The translations under genes and the position numbers were made by a program. From contig CAKSSN010000005.1 in the NCBI GenBank assembly GCA_934489015.1, forward strand, positions 1 to 64,000: a stretch of 64,000 bases of DNA. The letters run 5' to 3'. This stretch comes from an uncultured Clostridia bacterium (lineage in GTDB: Bacteria; Bacillota; Clostridia; UBA1381). The notes beneath the pieces were generated by a model. It did no database searches. It was not told where the DNA came from and saw only the letters and a program-made list of their open reading frames with translations. How positions within the stretch are numbered: the stretch's first letter is position 1; every line of letters begins with the position of its first letter. This document shows positions 24,958-33,496 of the stretch, piece after piece.

Positions 24958-25003
24958 GGGTTCGAATTACTTTCTTTCGGCTAGGCATGAGGGAGTCGAA
25001 CCC
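24958..25003. repeat. GGGTTCGA/TCGAACCC inverted repeat in intergenic DNA
   Basis: Perfect 8-base arms separated by 30 bases. Each arm resembles the T-loop of a tRNA (GGTTCGA), but no acceptor or anticodon stem can be drawn around either. The surrounding 24872-25057 has no gene I can support. Confidence 0.35.
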
Positions 25004-25057
25004 CATGCGCTTTGCGTTTGTTAAATTTTAGCCTTTTTCCGAAAACTGTATGGGATC

Positions 25058-26200
25058 CTACCACATTATTTCAAGCTTTGGGTTATCAAGGCGCATAAGC
25101 GCTTCAAGGAAGAAGTAATCTCCCCATATAAGACATTCGTCAATTCCGTTATTCTGCGGCTTTCCGTAAACGCCGTGCAGAAGAATACCGTTTGAGGCCG
25201 TATCGGGCGTTGTCATGTAGTTGTCAATAAGCGAATTTAATATATCCGAAAGAGCCTGCGTGTATTTGTCGCGGCGCGGATCGGACTCATCGAGAGCTTT
25301 TAATATTTCGATTATGCCGCAGGCGGTGATGGCAGCGGCGGACGAGTCGCGCTCTTCGTTTCCGCTTTGAAAATACAAATCCCAGTAAGGAACATGATCC
25401 TCAGGCAGATGCGAAAGAAAATAGTCCAAAAGCTCGCAGGCGGTTTCAATAAACGATTTGTCGCTCGTGTAAAGATAGCTAAGCATAAAGCCGTAAATTC
25501 CCCAAGCCTGTCCCCTCGACCAGCAGGAGTTGTCGGCAAAGCCCTGAACAGTTTCGCCGTGATCGGCAAGCCCGGTTTTGACGCTAAATATATACGAATG
25601 ATATGTTGATTTATCAGGGCGAATAATATATTTTTGTGTGTTTTTCGCGTGCGTATAGGCAGCCTTTTTGTATTTGTCATCGCCTGTAGCTTCACTTGCC
25701 CAGTAAAGAAGCGGAAGATTTAAAAGGCAGTCAACAATAATTCTGGCATACTCCGTGCAGCTCTCCATATCTCCCCAGCAGTGAATAACTCCGGCTTTTT
25801 CAATATATCTGTCTAAAAGTAAATTTGCCGCCTTAATTGCGGTTTCTTTTGCAAATTCATCTTTTTTTATTTTGTATGCGCCCACGCAGGAGAGCGTGTA
25901 TAAAAATCCTATATCGTGATTTCCTAAATCAATGCGCTCCTTCAGTCTGCGCGCAAAGTCCTTTGTATGAATGGCGGCAGCCTCCTCAAAGCGCTCATCC
26001 TTTGTTTTCTGATATGACAGGTGAAGCATACCGGTGTAAAAGGACGTTGTCCAGCTTACGTTGTCTGTCTGCGGATAAATGTTGTTTACGCTTGCCGACG
26101 CGGGATATTTATATGTAAAATCCGAAAGGTTTGCAAGCGTTTTACCGCTGATATAGGAAATGGCATTTTGCAGCTTTTCATCTGAAATAATTTTTTTCAT
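25058..26200 (-). CDS. GH88 unsaturated glucuronyl hydrolase
   Basis: 380 residues, the family length, no signal peptide. GH88 landmarks include NIYPQTDNVSWTTSFYTGML, HDIGFLY with D96, IIVDCLLNLPLLYW with D157, QGFADNSCWSRGQAWGIYGF and ERDSSAAAI. D96 and D157 are 61 residues apart, the same spacing as the catalytic Asp88 and Asp149 of Bacillus UGL. The enzyme hydrates and releases the 4,5-unsaturated uronic acid left at the non-reducing end by polysaccharide lyases, in the cytoplasm. Divergent from the membrane AraC regulator. The related GH105 family (rhamnogalacturonyl) is less likely. Confidence 0.88.
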   Translation of the reverse strand: MKKIISDEKLQNAISYISGKTLANLSDFTYKYPASASVNNIYPQTDNVSWTTSFYTGMLHLSYQKTKDERFEEAAAIHTKDFARRLKERIDLGNHDIGFLYTLSCVGAYKIKKDEFAKETAIKAANLLLDRYIEKAGVIHCWGDMESCTEYARIIVDCLLNLPLLYWASEATGDDKYKKAAYTHAKNTQKYIIRPDKSTYHSYIFSVKTGLADHGETVQGFADNSCWSRGQAWGIYGFMLSYLYTSDKSFIETACELLDYFLSHLPEDHVPYWDLYFQSGNEERDSSAAAITACGIIEILKALDESDPRRDKYTQALSDILNSLIDNYMTTPDTASNGILLHGVYGKPQNNGIDECLIWGDYFFLEALMRLDNPKLEIMW

Positions 26201-26256
26201 TTTGCGGTTATTCTCCTTTTTGTTTTGTTAAAGCCGTTTTCGGCTGTCTTTTGCTT

Positions 26257-26285
26257 ATTTTATCATTTATCCGCGCATATGTCAA
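26257..26285 (-). promoter_or_regulatory. Promoter of the GH88 gene
   Basis: On the minus strand: TTGACA (26285-26280), a 17-base spacer and TAAAAT (26262-26257). The direct repeats at 26290-26318 end just upstream of the -35 box. Confidence 0.75.
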
Positions 26286-26289
26286 GATA

Positions 26290-26318
26290 CAATATGTAAC
26301 CATAAATCAATATGTAAC
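26290..26318. promoter_or_regulatory. Direct repeat CAATATGTAAC x2, candidate AraC-regulator site
   Basis: Two exact 11-base copies at 26290-26300 and 26308-26318, 18 bases apart start to start. They lie four bases upstream of the GH88 -35 box and about 28 bases upstream of the araC-type gene's own -35 box. Direct repeats just upstream of -35 are the usual layout for AraC-family activators. Confidence 0.5.
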
Positions 26319-26345
26319 ATATGAGCATAAATAAAGCAAAATCGG

Positions 26346-26374
26346 TTGACATACGGCCGTTTTTGTGATAAACT
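26346..26374 (+). promoter_or_regulatory. Promoter of the membrane AraC regulator
   Basis: TTGACA (26346-26351), a 17-base spacer and TAAACT (26369-26374). Confidence 0.55.
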
Positions 26375-26415
26375 TAAATATACCGATTTGATTTTTTGGA
26401 GATGAACAAAACAGA

Positions 26416-28581
26416 ATGTTAAAAAACACAAACATATTCAGAAAATTTTTATATTCATATATCTGTGTTCTTGCGCTTCCGGCAATAATGTGTCTGCTGC
26501 TTTTCGGAATAATTTTTGCGGCGCTTAATATGCAGAGCGAAAGAACATATTTAAATGAGGCGGAAAGAGCGGTTTCGGCTGTGTCTGCGGAGCTTAACAG
26601 TATAGACGCGTTTTCATCTCAGATTATAAACGGCGGCGCATTGACGGCTTATATTCGCGATAAAAGCGCAAAGAATATAAAGGAGCTTGAAAATCAGCTT
26701 ATTCTTTACACAAATGCCGACGGAAGAATAGAAAATGTTGCATTTTATACGCTGGATGACGATTATGTTATAACGGGTATGACGCGCTTTGAGCTTAAAA
26801 ATATATACGGCAGGTCAGTTTGCGTAAATGATATGAGCTATGAGGAATTTAAGAATAATTATCTCAGCGAGAGAGTTTACAGAAAGCTTTTTAATGTTGA
26901 TAATTTCACTTTTTTTGACAGAGAGGGCGAAAAGCTCGTGTATGTCACGTCATATCCTTTTGAAAACAGGGGATATGTAACAGGTCAGCTGGCAATAATA
27001 GTCGATGAGGAGGAAATACTCGGAATTATAAGAGAAAAAACAGAGCTCCCGATAGAGCTTGTTATGAAAAATAAAAGGGACGGCAGACAAATGCTTCGCC
27101 TGTCCGACGGCTATAAAAGCGGGAAGCTGCTCTACAGCACCGATATTAACGGCTTTACATATGAAATAAGGCTTGACAGAACAAATCTTAAAAGTCAGAC
27201 CACTGTTTTGGTATGGATAATTTTTGCGGTTATTCTCGTGCTTTTGCTTATAAGCGCGGTTATAGCGTATATAATGACGGATAAAAACATTTCGCCGGTT
27301 GATAAGCTTCTTAAAAATGTTAATAAGAAAACAGGGCGCGACATTTCGCTTGAAAATCTTGACGAGCTTTTCGACGAGATTATGGAAAAGGAAATTTCAA
27401 TGACTAACGAAATAAGCGCAAACAGGGAGATTGTAAAAAATAATCTCCTAAAGCAGCTTTACAGCGGTGAATATGAAAACGAGGACGCATTCCGCGATGA
27501 ACTTAAGCAGCTGAAAATAGATTTTGACGGTGCGGAATATGCCGCAATTGCTGTTGAAATTTGCTGCGATCAGAATAAAACCTACGGTCAGATAAACAGC
27601 ATACGCATAATTTTAAATCATATGATAAACGAGGAGTTTACCGCTCTTGGCGCCGAGATTGATAAAAACACGGAGGCGTATGTGTTTGCGTTTGAAAACA
27701 GCAATCTTGATGAGGATTTGCTCAAAATCGAGAATTTCTTTATCGGCACGGCGGCGATGTTTAGAAGCGAGTCGGATATAAAATTTAAAATATCGGTGAG
27801 CGGATTTAGCAAGCGTATTCTTGATGCGGCGGACGCGATTGAAAAGACCGTTAATAATCTTTCTTCTGGAATACCTACGTATATGGACGGCATTATGTGG
27901 TACAGCAGCGCCGGAAACGTTGAAAGGGAGCCGTGTTGGTTCCCGTCAAAGCTCAAGCAGAAAATTAAAAGCTGCTTTTTAAACAGGGAATATGATAAGG
28001 CATATGAAATAATAGACGAGGTTTTTGAAGAAAATCAGCGTAATTTTGTTGTTTACAGAGACGAGATTGAAATTCTGATTTTTGAATTTAAAATCCTTAT
28101 AAGGTCGCTTATGAGCGAGCTGAGATTTGATGGCGACTGCTGCCTGAAAATCAACAGTATGCTTGCGGTTGTAAGAAACGATTCTATTTTAAAGGATAAT
28201 TATCAGAAGCTTACGGACGTTTTTCATGCGATGGAGAAAATGCGTGACGACACGGGGGAAACAGACGACAGTGTGGAAGTCAGAATGATAGAATACATAA
28301 ACAAAAATTTCAGAGATCCGAATTTGTGCAGACAAATGCTTGCCGAGCATTTCGGAATAACGCCGCAGTATGCGTCAAAATGCTTTAAGGATAAGGTGGG
28401 GGAAAACTTTCTTGATTATCTTGAAAGAATAAGAGTTGAGGAAGCGTGCCGATTGCTTGCGCGCGGAGAAAGCGTTGAAAATGCGGCGCGTGAGGTCGGC
28501 TATCAGTCGTCTGTCAGCTTCAGGCGTGTGTTTAAAAAGCGCATGGGTCAGACACCGACTCAGTATGTTTCGGGTGACTGA
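26416..28581 (+). CDS. Membrane-bound AraC-family transcriptional regulator
   Basis: 721 residues. A first membrane helix (about 12-36) and a second (about 262-290) enclose an extracytoplasmic sensor of roughly 225 residues. A cytoplasmic linker follows, and the last 100 residues are an AraC helix-turn-helix pair (CRQMLAEHFGITPQYASKCFK and ENAAREVGYQSSVSFRRVFKK). Such one-piece regulators sense glycan fragments or binding proteins outside and activate sugar genes inside. The start has GGAGA about 12 bases upstream, rather far. Divergently transcribed from GH88, its likely target, with direct repeats between them. Confidence 0.88.
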   Translation: MLKNTNIFRKFLYSYICVLALPAIMCLLLFGIIFAALNMQSERTYLNEAERAVSAVSAELNSIDAFSSQIINGGALTAYIRDKSAKNIKELENQLILYTNADGRIENVAFYTLDDDYVITGMTRFELKNIYGRSVCVNDMSYEEFKNNYLSERVYRKLFNVDNFTFFDREGEKLVYVTSYPFENRGYVTGQLAIIVDEEEILGIIREKTELPIELVMKNKRDGRQMLRLSDGYKSGKLLYSTDINGFTYEIRLDRTNLKSQTTVLVWIIFAVILVLLLISAVIAYIMTDKNISPVDKLLKNVNKKTGRDISLENLDELFDEIMEKEISMTNEISANREIVKNNLLKQLYSGEYENEDAFRDELKQLKIDFDGAEYAAIAVEICCDQNKTYGQINSIRIILNHMINEEFTALGAEIDKNTEAYVFAFENSNLDEDLLKIENFFIGTAAMFRSESDIKFKISVSGFSKRILDAADAIEKTVNNLSSGIPTYMDGIMWYSSAGNVEREPCWFPSKLKQKIKSCFLNREYDKAYEIIDEVFEENQRNFVVYRDEIEILIFEFKILIRSLMSELRFDGDCCLKINSMLAVVRNDSILKDNYQKLTDVFHAMEKMRDDTGETDDSVEVRMIEYINKNFRDPNLCRQMLAEHFGITPQYASKCFKDKVGENFLDYLERIRVEEACRLLARGESVENAAREVGYQSSVSFRRVFKKRMGQTPTQYVSGD

Positions 28582-28657
28582 TTTCGGCGGCAGGGGATTT
28601 TTGAATAGATTTTTTGCCGGTGCGGTTTTTTAAAGAAGCTTTGAAAGGAAAGATAAA

Positions 28658-29176
28658 ATGTTAAAAAAATTAAGCAGGGAAGAGTTTGATGATTTTTATG
28701 AGCTTTTGTGCGTGAGCTTTCCAAGCGATGAGCGCAGAAACAGAAGCGGACAGCTTGCTCTTTTTGATGATGAAAAATACAGCGTTTACGCACGCTCGGA
28801 GGGAGCAGAGCCCGACGGAATACTCGCCGTGTGGGAATTTGATGACTTTTTGTATATAGAGCATTTTGCGGTAAATCCGAAAAAAAGAAACGGCGGAGTC
28901 GGAAGCGGTATGCTCTCTGAGCTTTCGCAGCTTGCCGGAAAGCGTATGTGCCTTGAGGTTGAATTGCCGGAGGGTGAAATGCCTAAGAGAAGAATTGCAT
29001 TTTATGAGCGAAACGGCTTTACGCTAAACGGCTATGACTATATTCAGCCGTCAATGGGTGAGGGAAAAGAGCCTTTGCCGCTGCTTATTATGACAACCGG
29101 CGGAGAGCTTGACAGGGACGGATTTGAAAATATAAAAAATACACTTTACAAATATGTTTACAAGGTTTTAAATTAA
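28658..29176 (+). CDS. GNAT-family N-acetyltransferase
   Basis: 172 residues. The acetyl-CoA-binding motif A is visible as NPKKRNGGVGSGML (R-x-x-x-G-x-G), with the preceding strand FLYIEHFAV and the closing FYERNGF of motif B. The substrate cannot be told. GAAAGGA lies upstream of ATG 28658. It stands alone between the AraC regulator and the convergent mnmA, ending in a shared terminator. Confidence 0.85.
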   Translation: MLKKLSREEFDDFYELLCVSFPSDERRNRSGQLALFDDEKYSVYARSEGAEPDGILAVWEFDDFLYIEHFAVNPKKRNGGVGSGMLSELSQLAGKRMCLEVELPEGEMPKRRIAFYERNGFTLNGYDYIQPSMGEGKEPLPLLIMTTGGELDRDGFENIKNTLYKYVYKVLN

Positions 29177-29224
29177 GCGGCAAATGCACGCGATTTGCAG
29201 CTTGCCGATTAAGAATAAATACAA

Positions 29225-29272
29225 AAAAGGGCTGCATGGAAAAGTCAATTGACTTTTTCAATGCAGCCTTTT
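29225..29272. terminator. Bidirectional terminator between the GNAT gene and mnmA
   Basis: A long stem, AAAAGGGCTGCAT-GAAAAGTC with its complement around AATT, with A/T runs on both outer sides, placed between convergent genes. Confidence 0.85.
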
Positions 29273-29314
29273 CTCGTTTTAATTGAATAGAAAAAATCTT
29301 TGGGAGAGAACAAA

Positions 29315-30388
29315 TTATTCTATTGTTCCGCCGCCGATTACCCTGTCTCCGTCATAGCAAACAAGAGCCTGGCCGCGTGCCGGCGCTCTTTGCGGCTTGT
29401 CGAAAACAACTTTTACGCTGTTTTCGCCCGTCTTATAAAGAACGGCAGGCTGAGCGGACTGATTATATCTTATTTTTGCTTCAACCCTTATCGGCTCACC
29501 TGCTCCGTCTATGCTTATCCAGTTAAAGTCCGACGCGCATACCTCGCTTTTCATAAGGTCCTCGTTTTCTCCGAGAATAACCGTATTGTTTTCTATGCAT
29601 TTATCGCATACATACATAGGCTTTCCGAATGCAACGCCGAGTCCCTTTCTCTGACCTATTGTGTACTTTATTATGCCGCTGTGGCGCGCAAGCACTTTTC
29701 CGCTCCTGTCGCAGAAATTTCCGTGAGGAAATGTTTTTCCCGTGTAGCGCTCTATAAAGCGCGCATAGTCGCCGTCCGGCACAAAGCAAATATCCTGACT
29801 GTCTTTTTTTCTCGCGTTTACAAAGCCGTTTTTCTCCGCGATTTCTCTGACCTGCGTTTTTCTTAAATTTCCGAGCGGAAAAACAGTATGTGCAAGCTGC
29901 TCCTGAGTCATTACATAAAGTACATAGCTTTGGTCCTTTGTTTCGTCAAGAGCCTTTAAAAGCTCATATCTTCCGCTTTGCTCATTATAATTAATTCTGA
30001 CATAATGCCCCGTTGCAATAGTGTCGCAGCCGAGAACTTCAGCGCGCTTTAAAAGCTTGTCGAATTTCATATACCTGTTACAGTCTATGCACGGATTTGG
30101 CGTGCCGCCGCGCTCGTATTCGCCTATAAAATTTTTTATTACCTTATCGCGAAATTCGTCCTTGAAGTTAAAAACATAGTGCTTCATGCCCATTCGTCTT
30201 GCCACGCTTGCCGCGTCCTCAACGTCCGACAGGGAGCAGCAGGTTTTTTCGCGTTCAATGCCCGCGTCCTCGTTATCGAAAAGATGCATTGTTGCGCCTA
30301 TACATTCATATCCGGCGTCTTTCATAAGAAGCGCGGTAACAGAGCTGTCAACACCGCCGCTCATGGCGATAAGCGCTTTTTTGTTCAT
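29315..30388 (-). CDS. mnmA: tRNA-specific 2-thiouridylase MnmA
   Basis: 357 residues. It has the PP-loop SGGVDSS near the N-terminus, the first catalytic cysteine in NPCIDCNRYMKF, ATGHYVR, and the second cysteine in SQDICFV. It thiolates U34 of tRNA Lys, Glu and Gln using sulfur from a cysteine desulfurase. The start ATG 30388 opens the conserved MNKKALIAMSGGVDSS; a longer frame to 30451 overlaps the upstream kinase region and adds non-conserved residues. It follows the histidine kinase by 49 bases on the same strand. Confidence 0.95.
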   Translation of the reverse strand: MNKKALIAMSGGVDSSVTALLMKDAGYECIGATMHLFDNEDAGIEREKTCCSLSDVEDAASVARRMGMKHYVFNFKDEFRDKVIKNFIGEYERGGTPNPCIDCNRYMKFDKLLKRAEVLGCDTIATGHYVRINYNEQSGRYELLKALDETKDQSYVLYVMTQEQLAHTVFPLGNLRKTQVREIAEKNGFVNARKKDSQDICFVPDGDYARFIERYTGKTFPHGNFCDRSGKVLARHSGIIKYTIGQRKGLGVAFGKPMYVCDKCIENNTVILGENEDLMKSEVCASDFNWISIDGAGEPIRVEAKIRYNQSAQPAVLYKTGENSVKVVFDKPQRAPARGQALVCYDGDRVIGGGTIE

Positions 30389-30437
30389 GGAAAAAACAAA
30401 TCCTTTCTTCGTGATATAGTTTTTTATCCCTGCTCCG

Positions 30438-31859
30438 TTACGACAGAGCAAGCGAGATTGTAAATGTAGTGTATTTTATATTGCTGCCCTCTTTTGCTTC
30501 GTGGCTGTCAACCCAAACGCTTTGCTGATGGAGCAGCATAATGTTTTTAACAAACGAAAGACCGAGTCCCGCGCCCGACGATCTGTTTGTGCGCGAGGAG
30601 TCTGTTTTGTAAAATCTGTCGAAAATGTGCGGCAGCTCTTCTTTTGCAATTCCGTTTCCGTAGTTACCCACGCTGAAATATGCTTTCTTTGAATCGTACC
30701 ACATTTTAATATCTATATTCGTGTTCGGGAAGCTGAATTTTACCGCGTTGTCTATCAGGTTTATGATTACTCTTTGAATTGCGTCACGGTCGGCGCATAC
30801 AGAGAGCGAATCGCATTTAAAGTCAACCGATAAATCAAGCTGCTTTTCGTTTATTTTCTGTTCAAGACCTATTATGCAAATTCTTATAAGCTCAACAAAG
30901 TCAAATTCGGAAACGTTCAGCTTATATTCGCTGCTCGACATTTTGCTCATTTCAAGCATATCGGTAACGAGCTTTTTAAGGCGCGTTGATTCGTCGAGAA
31001 CTATTTTTAAATAGTCCTTTTCCTTTTCGGGAGGAATTGTTCCGTCGAGTATGCCCTCAACAAATCCCGAAATGCTCGTCATAGGCGTTCTGAGCTCATG
31101 CGATATGTCGCTTACAAACTGCGACCTCATATCTTCAAGCTTATCGAGGGAGTCCGCCATAAAATTAAATGCCGACGCGAGCTGACTTATTTCGTCCTTG
31201 CCGCTGACTGGTATCCGCTCGTCAAAATTTCCTGCGGCAATATCGAGAGCCGCGTCCTTAATTCTGTTTACCGATATTGAAATTCTTGACGACTGCTTGT
31301 AAATAAGCGCAAATGCCGTAAGTGTTGAAATCGTTGAGGCTATAAGAAACCATATTAAAAGGTCGCTTACGGTTTTCGTAAGCGTCGGCATACGCGTGTT
31401 TATATACATTCCGCCTATCCTGTTTCCGTAATACTCAACCGGTATTGCAACGGTGAAAACCTTTGATGTGTAAATGTCACCGAAATGACCTACAGCGCGC
31501 ATTGTTTCTCCGTTTTTAACAGCCGAGAGGTATTCCTGCGGGATTGATTTGACATTGTCGTTCGTTGTGTCGATAACGTCGCCGTCAAGGTCTGAAACGG
31601 TTATATCCGCACCGAGAAAATCTCCCCACGTTTCAAGCGTTTTGCGGTAGAAGTTACGCGAGCGGACGTTATTGTTTTCAACTTGCAGATAGCCTGTCCA
31701 GTAATCAATCGTTTCGGAAACCTTAAGCGCCATTTCGTACTGCCTGTCGGTTACATAATGGTTTATGAAAATCGACAGAACAGCCGAAACAGACAGAAAA
31801 ACGACAAGCAAAATAACAATATTTGTCCAGAACAGTCTTTCAAAAATGCTCTTGAACAT
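30438..31859 (-). CDS. Sensor histidine kinase (HAMP-HisKA-HATPase)
   Basis: 473 residues. Membrane helices at about 12-33 and 167-187 flank an extracytoplasmic sensor. A HAMP domain follows (to about 235), then the HisKA motif FVSDISHELRTPMTSISGF with the phospho-histidine and an HATPase_c domain with N box NLIDNAVKF and the G-box FYKTDSSRTNRSSGAGLGLSFVK. Its response regulator is one base upstream. The layout resembles cell-envelope sensor kinases such as PhoR, ResE or WalK, but the signal is unknown. Confidence 0.94.
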   Translation of the reverse strand: MFKSIFERLFWTNIVILLVVFLSVSAVLSIFINHYVTDRQYEMALKVSETIDYWTGYLQVENNNVRSRNFYRKTLETWGDFLGADITVSDLDGDVIDTTNDNVKSIPQEYLSAVKNGETMRAVGHFGDIYTSKVFTVAIPVEYYGNRIGGMYINTRMPTLTKTVSDLLIWFLIASTISTLTAFALIYKQSSRISISVNRIKDAALDIAAGNFDERIPVSGKDEISQLASAFNFMADSLDKLEDMRSQFVSDISHELRTPMTSISGFVEGILDGTIPPEKEKDYLKIVLDESTRLKKLVTDMLEMSKMSSSEYKLNVSEFDFVELIRICIIGLEQKINEKQLDLSVDFKCDSLSVCADRDAIQRVIINLIDNAVKFSFPNTNIDIKMWYDSKKAYFSVGNYGNGIAKEELPHIFDRFYKTDSSRTNRSSGAGLGLSFVKNIMLLHQQSVWVDSHEAKEGSNIKYTTFTISLALS

Positions 31860-31860
31860 T

Positions 31861-32547
31861 TTATCTTACCTCAAATTTATAGCCAACGCCCCAAACTGTT
31901 TTAAGCTGCCAGGAGCCTTCAACGCCCTCAAGCTTTTCGCGCAGTCTTTTAATATGAACGTCAACCGTTCTCGAATCTCCGAAATAATCAAAGCCCCAAA
32001 CCTCTTCAAGCAACTGTTCACGCGTGAAAACTCTGTTCGGGTTAGACGCGAGGAAATAAAGAAGCTCAAGCTCTTTCGGCGGAATTTCAACAATTTTTCC
32101 GCATATTTTAAGCTCGTAATTTGAAAGGTTTATTGTCAGGTTAGGGAACACAATCTCCTTCATAGCCTGCGTATCCTTTGACTCAAAGCGGCGCAGAACC
32201 GCCTTAACTCTTGCAATCAGCTCCTTAGGCTCAAACGGCTTAACCATATAGTCGTCCGCGCCGAGCTCAAGACCGAGAACTTTGTCAAAGGTTTCGCCCT
32301 TAGCTGTGAGCATTATAATCGGAATATTGCTTATTCTTCTTATTTCGCGGCACACCTGCCAACCGTCCATCTCCGGCATCATAACGTCGAGAATAACAAT
32401 CGACGGAGCCTCCTCCTTAAAAAGCTGAAGCGCCTTAGCGCCGTTTGAAGCAACTATGGTCTGATACTCCTCTTTTTCAAGATAAAGCTTTATAAGCTCT
32501 GCAATATGAGCGTCATCATCTACAATTAAAACCTTGTTATTTGGCAT
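31861..32547 (-). CDS. OmpR/PhoB-family response regulator
   Basis: 228 residues. The receiver domain has the acidic pair DDD near residues 10-12, phospho-acceptor D54 in VILDVMMPEMDG and the conserved lysine in YMVKPF. The C-terminal winged helix has PPKELELLYFLASNPNRVFTREQLLEEVWG and RTVDVHIKRLREKL. AGGAGG precedes the start. Co-transcribed with the kinase directly downstream. Confidence 0.95.
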   Translation of the reverse strand: MPNNKVLIVDDDAHIAELIKLYLEKEEYQTIVASNGAKALQLFKEEAPSIVILDVMMPEMDGWQVCREIRRISNIPIIMLTAKGETFDKVLGLELGADDYMVKPFEPKELIARVKAVLRRFESKDTQAMKEIVFPNLTINLSNYELKICGKIVEIPPKELELLYFLASNPNRVFTREQLLEEVWGFDYFGDSRTVDVHIKRLREKLEGVEGSWQLKTVWGVGYKFEVR

Positions 32548-32580
32548 GGTAATCTACCTCCTGTGTATGTATCTAACACG

Positions 32581-32609
32581 AGTATATCATAAATAACCGC
32601 CCGTGTCAA
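32581..32609 (-). promoter_or_regulatory. Promoter of the two-component operon and mnmA
   Basis: On the minus strand: TTGACA (32609-32604), a 17-base spacer and TATACT (32586-32581), 34 bases before the start codon. Confidence 0.8.
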
Positions 32610-32714
32610 TACATATATTATAACATATTAATTAAAAATAATAAAGAGCCGAAAAAAATAATTAAAAAATTAAATAATATTTTTTACAGTTTATTTACAA
32701 ATATATCTGAAAAA

Positions 32715-32757
32715 ATCAAAAGCGGCTGATTTTATCGGAAAAACAGCCGCTTTTGAT
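32715..32757 (-). terminator. Terminator of the yesN-yesM-DUF4886 operon
   Basis: A perfect 14-base stem ATCAAAAGCGGCTG/CAGCCGCTTTTGAT; on the minus strand it is followed by TTTTTCAG. Confidence 0.85.
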
Positions 32758-32769
32758 TATAAATTTTTG

Positions 32770-33474
32770 TTATGCTTTGATAATACTTTCTATAAGCTTT
32801 ATGCTTTCGCTTGAAACGGGCTCGTCAAAATCGGTAATATGAACTTTAGGAGCTTCGCCAAACAGCGCGGTATACCAAACGCAGCCGAGCAGGTATCTGC
32901 CAAAGCCCAAGCTTGCGTGAATTACGTCGCGGTAGGTAATATCGGGAGACGCCTTATATGCTTTGAGCATAGCCTCTCCGCTTCTTATAACTCCGTCCGG
33001 GCGGAGCAGCTTTTCGGCTTTTTCATAAGCTTCGCGAACGCTTAAAAACATTTGCTCCGTTGTTTTAAAGCCCATTTCCGAAAGTCTTTCTCTGTGCTCT
33101 GGGTATGCCCATGTCTGATGCAAAAGGATTTTTGCACCCGATCTCAGCCTTATATATTCGGCTATTTTTTCAAGGTACGGCGAGTAGCTTTCTATTTTAA
33201 AGCTTTCATGGCTTGCCTGCTGAAGCGTGATATAATCCCAGTCATTGCTTTGCAGTGCTTCCTTTATTGAAACCTTAATGTGCGAATTTACACCGTTTAG
33301 CTCAAAGTCGTATGCCTTTTCGTTATCTTCAAGGTTAATAAAGTGCTTTTTCAACGGACAGCCGCCTATATAGAGATTTGCGCACATAAGCTCCTTTTTG
33401 TTTGCTGAGGCTATTTGGTGCAAATACCGCTGCGCGTCCTGTGAAAAACTGTTTCCGATTGATAAAATTTTCAT
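32770..33474 (-). CDS. DUF4886 protein, SGNH-hydrolase-like
   Basis: 234 residues. The start MKILSIGNSFSQDAQRYLHQIA is the GNSFS variant of the SGNH serine block seen in DUF4886; WDYITLQQASHES and a C-terminal DVIHASLGFGRYLLG fit the later blocks, with the catalytic histidine probably in the latter. No signal peptide, so it is cytoplasmic. Probably a carbohydrate esterase; function is not established. Last gene behind yesM, 22 bases downstream, which ties it to glycan use. Confidence 0.82.
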   Translation of the reverse strand: MKILSIGNSFSQDAQRYLHQIASANKKELMCANLYIGGCPLKKHFINLEDNEKAYDFELNGVNSHIKVSIKEALQSNDWDYITLQQASHESFKIESYSPYLEKIAEYIRLRSGAKILLHQTWAYPEHRERLSEMGFKTTEQMFLSVREAYEKAEKLLRPDGVIRSGEAMLKAYKASPDITYRDVIHASLGFGRYLLGCVWYTALFGEAPKVHITDFDEPVSSESIKLIESIIKA

Positions 33475-33496
33475 GATTTTTTCTGCCTTTCTTTTT

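Noticed and set aside
24958..25003. tRNA or tmRNA gene suggested by GGTTCGA motifs
   Set aside because: No matching acceptor stem, D-arm or anticodon arm on either strand.
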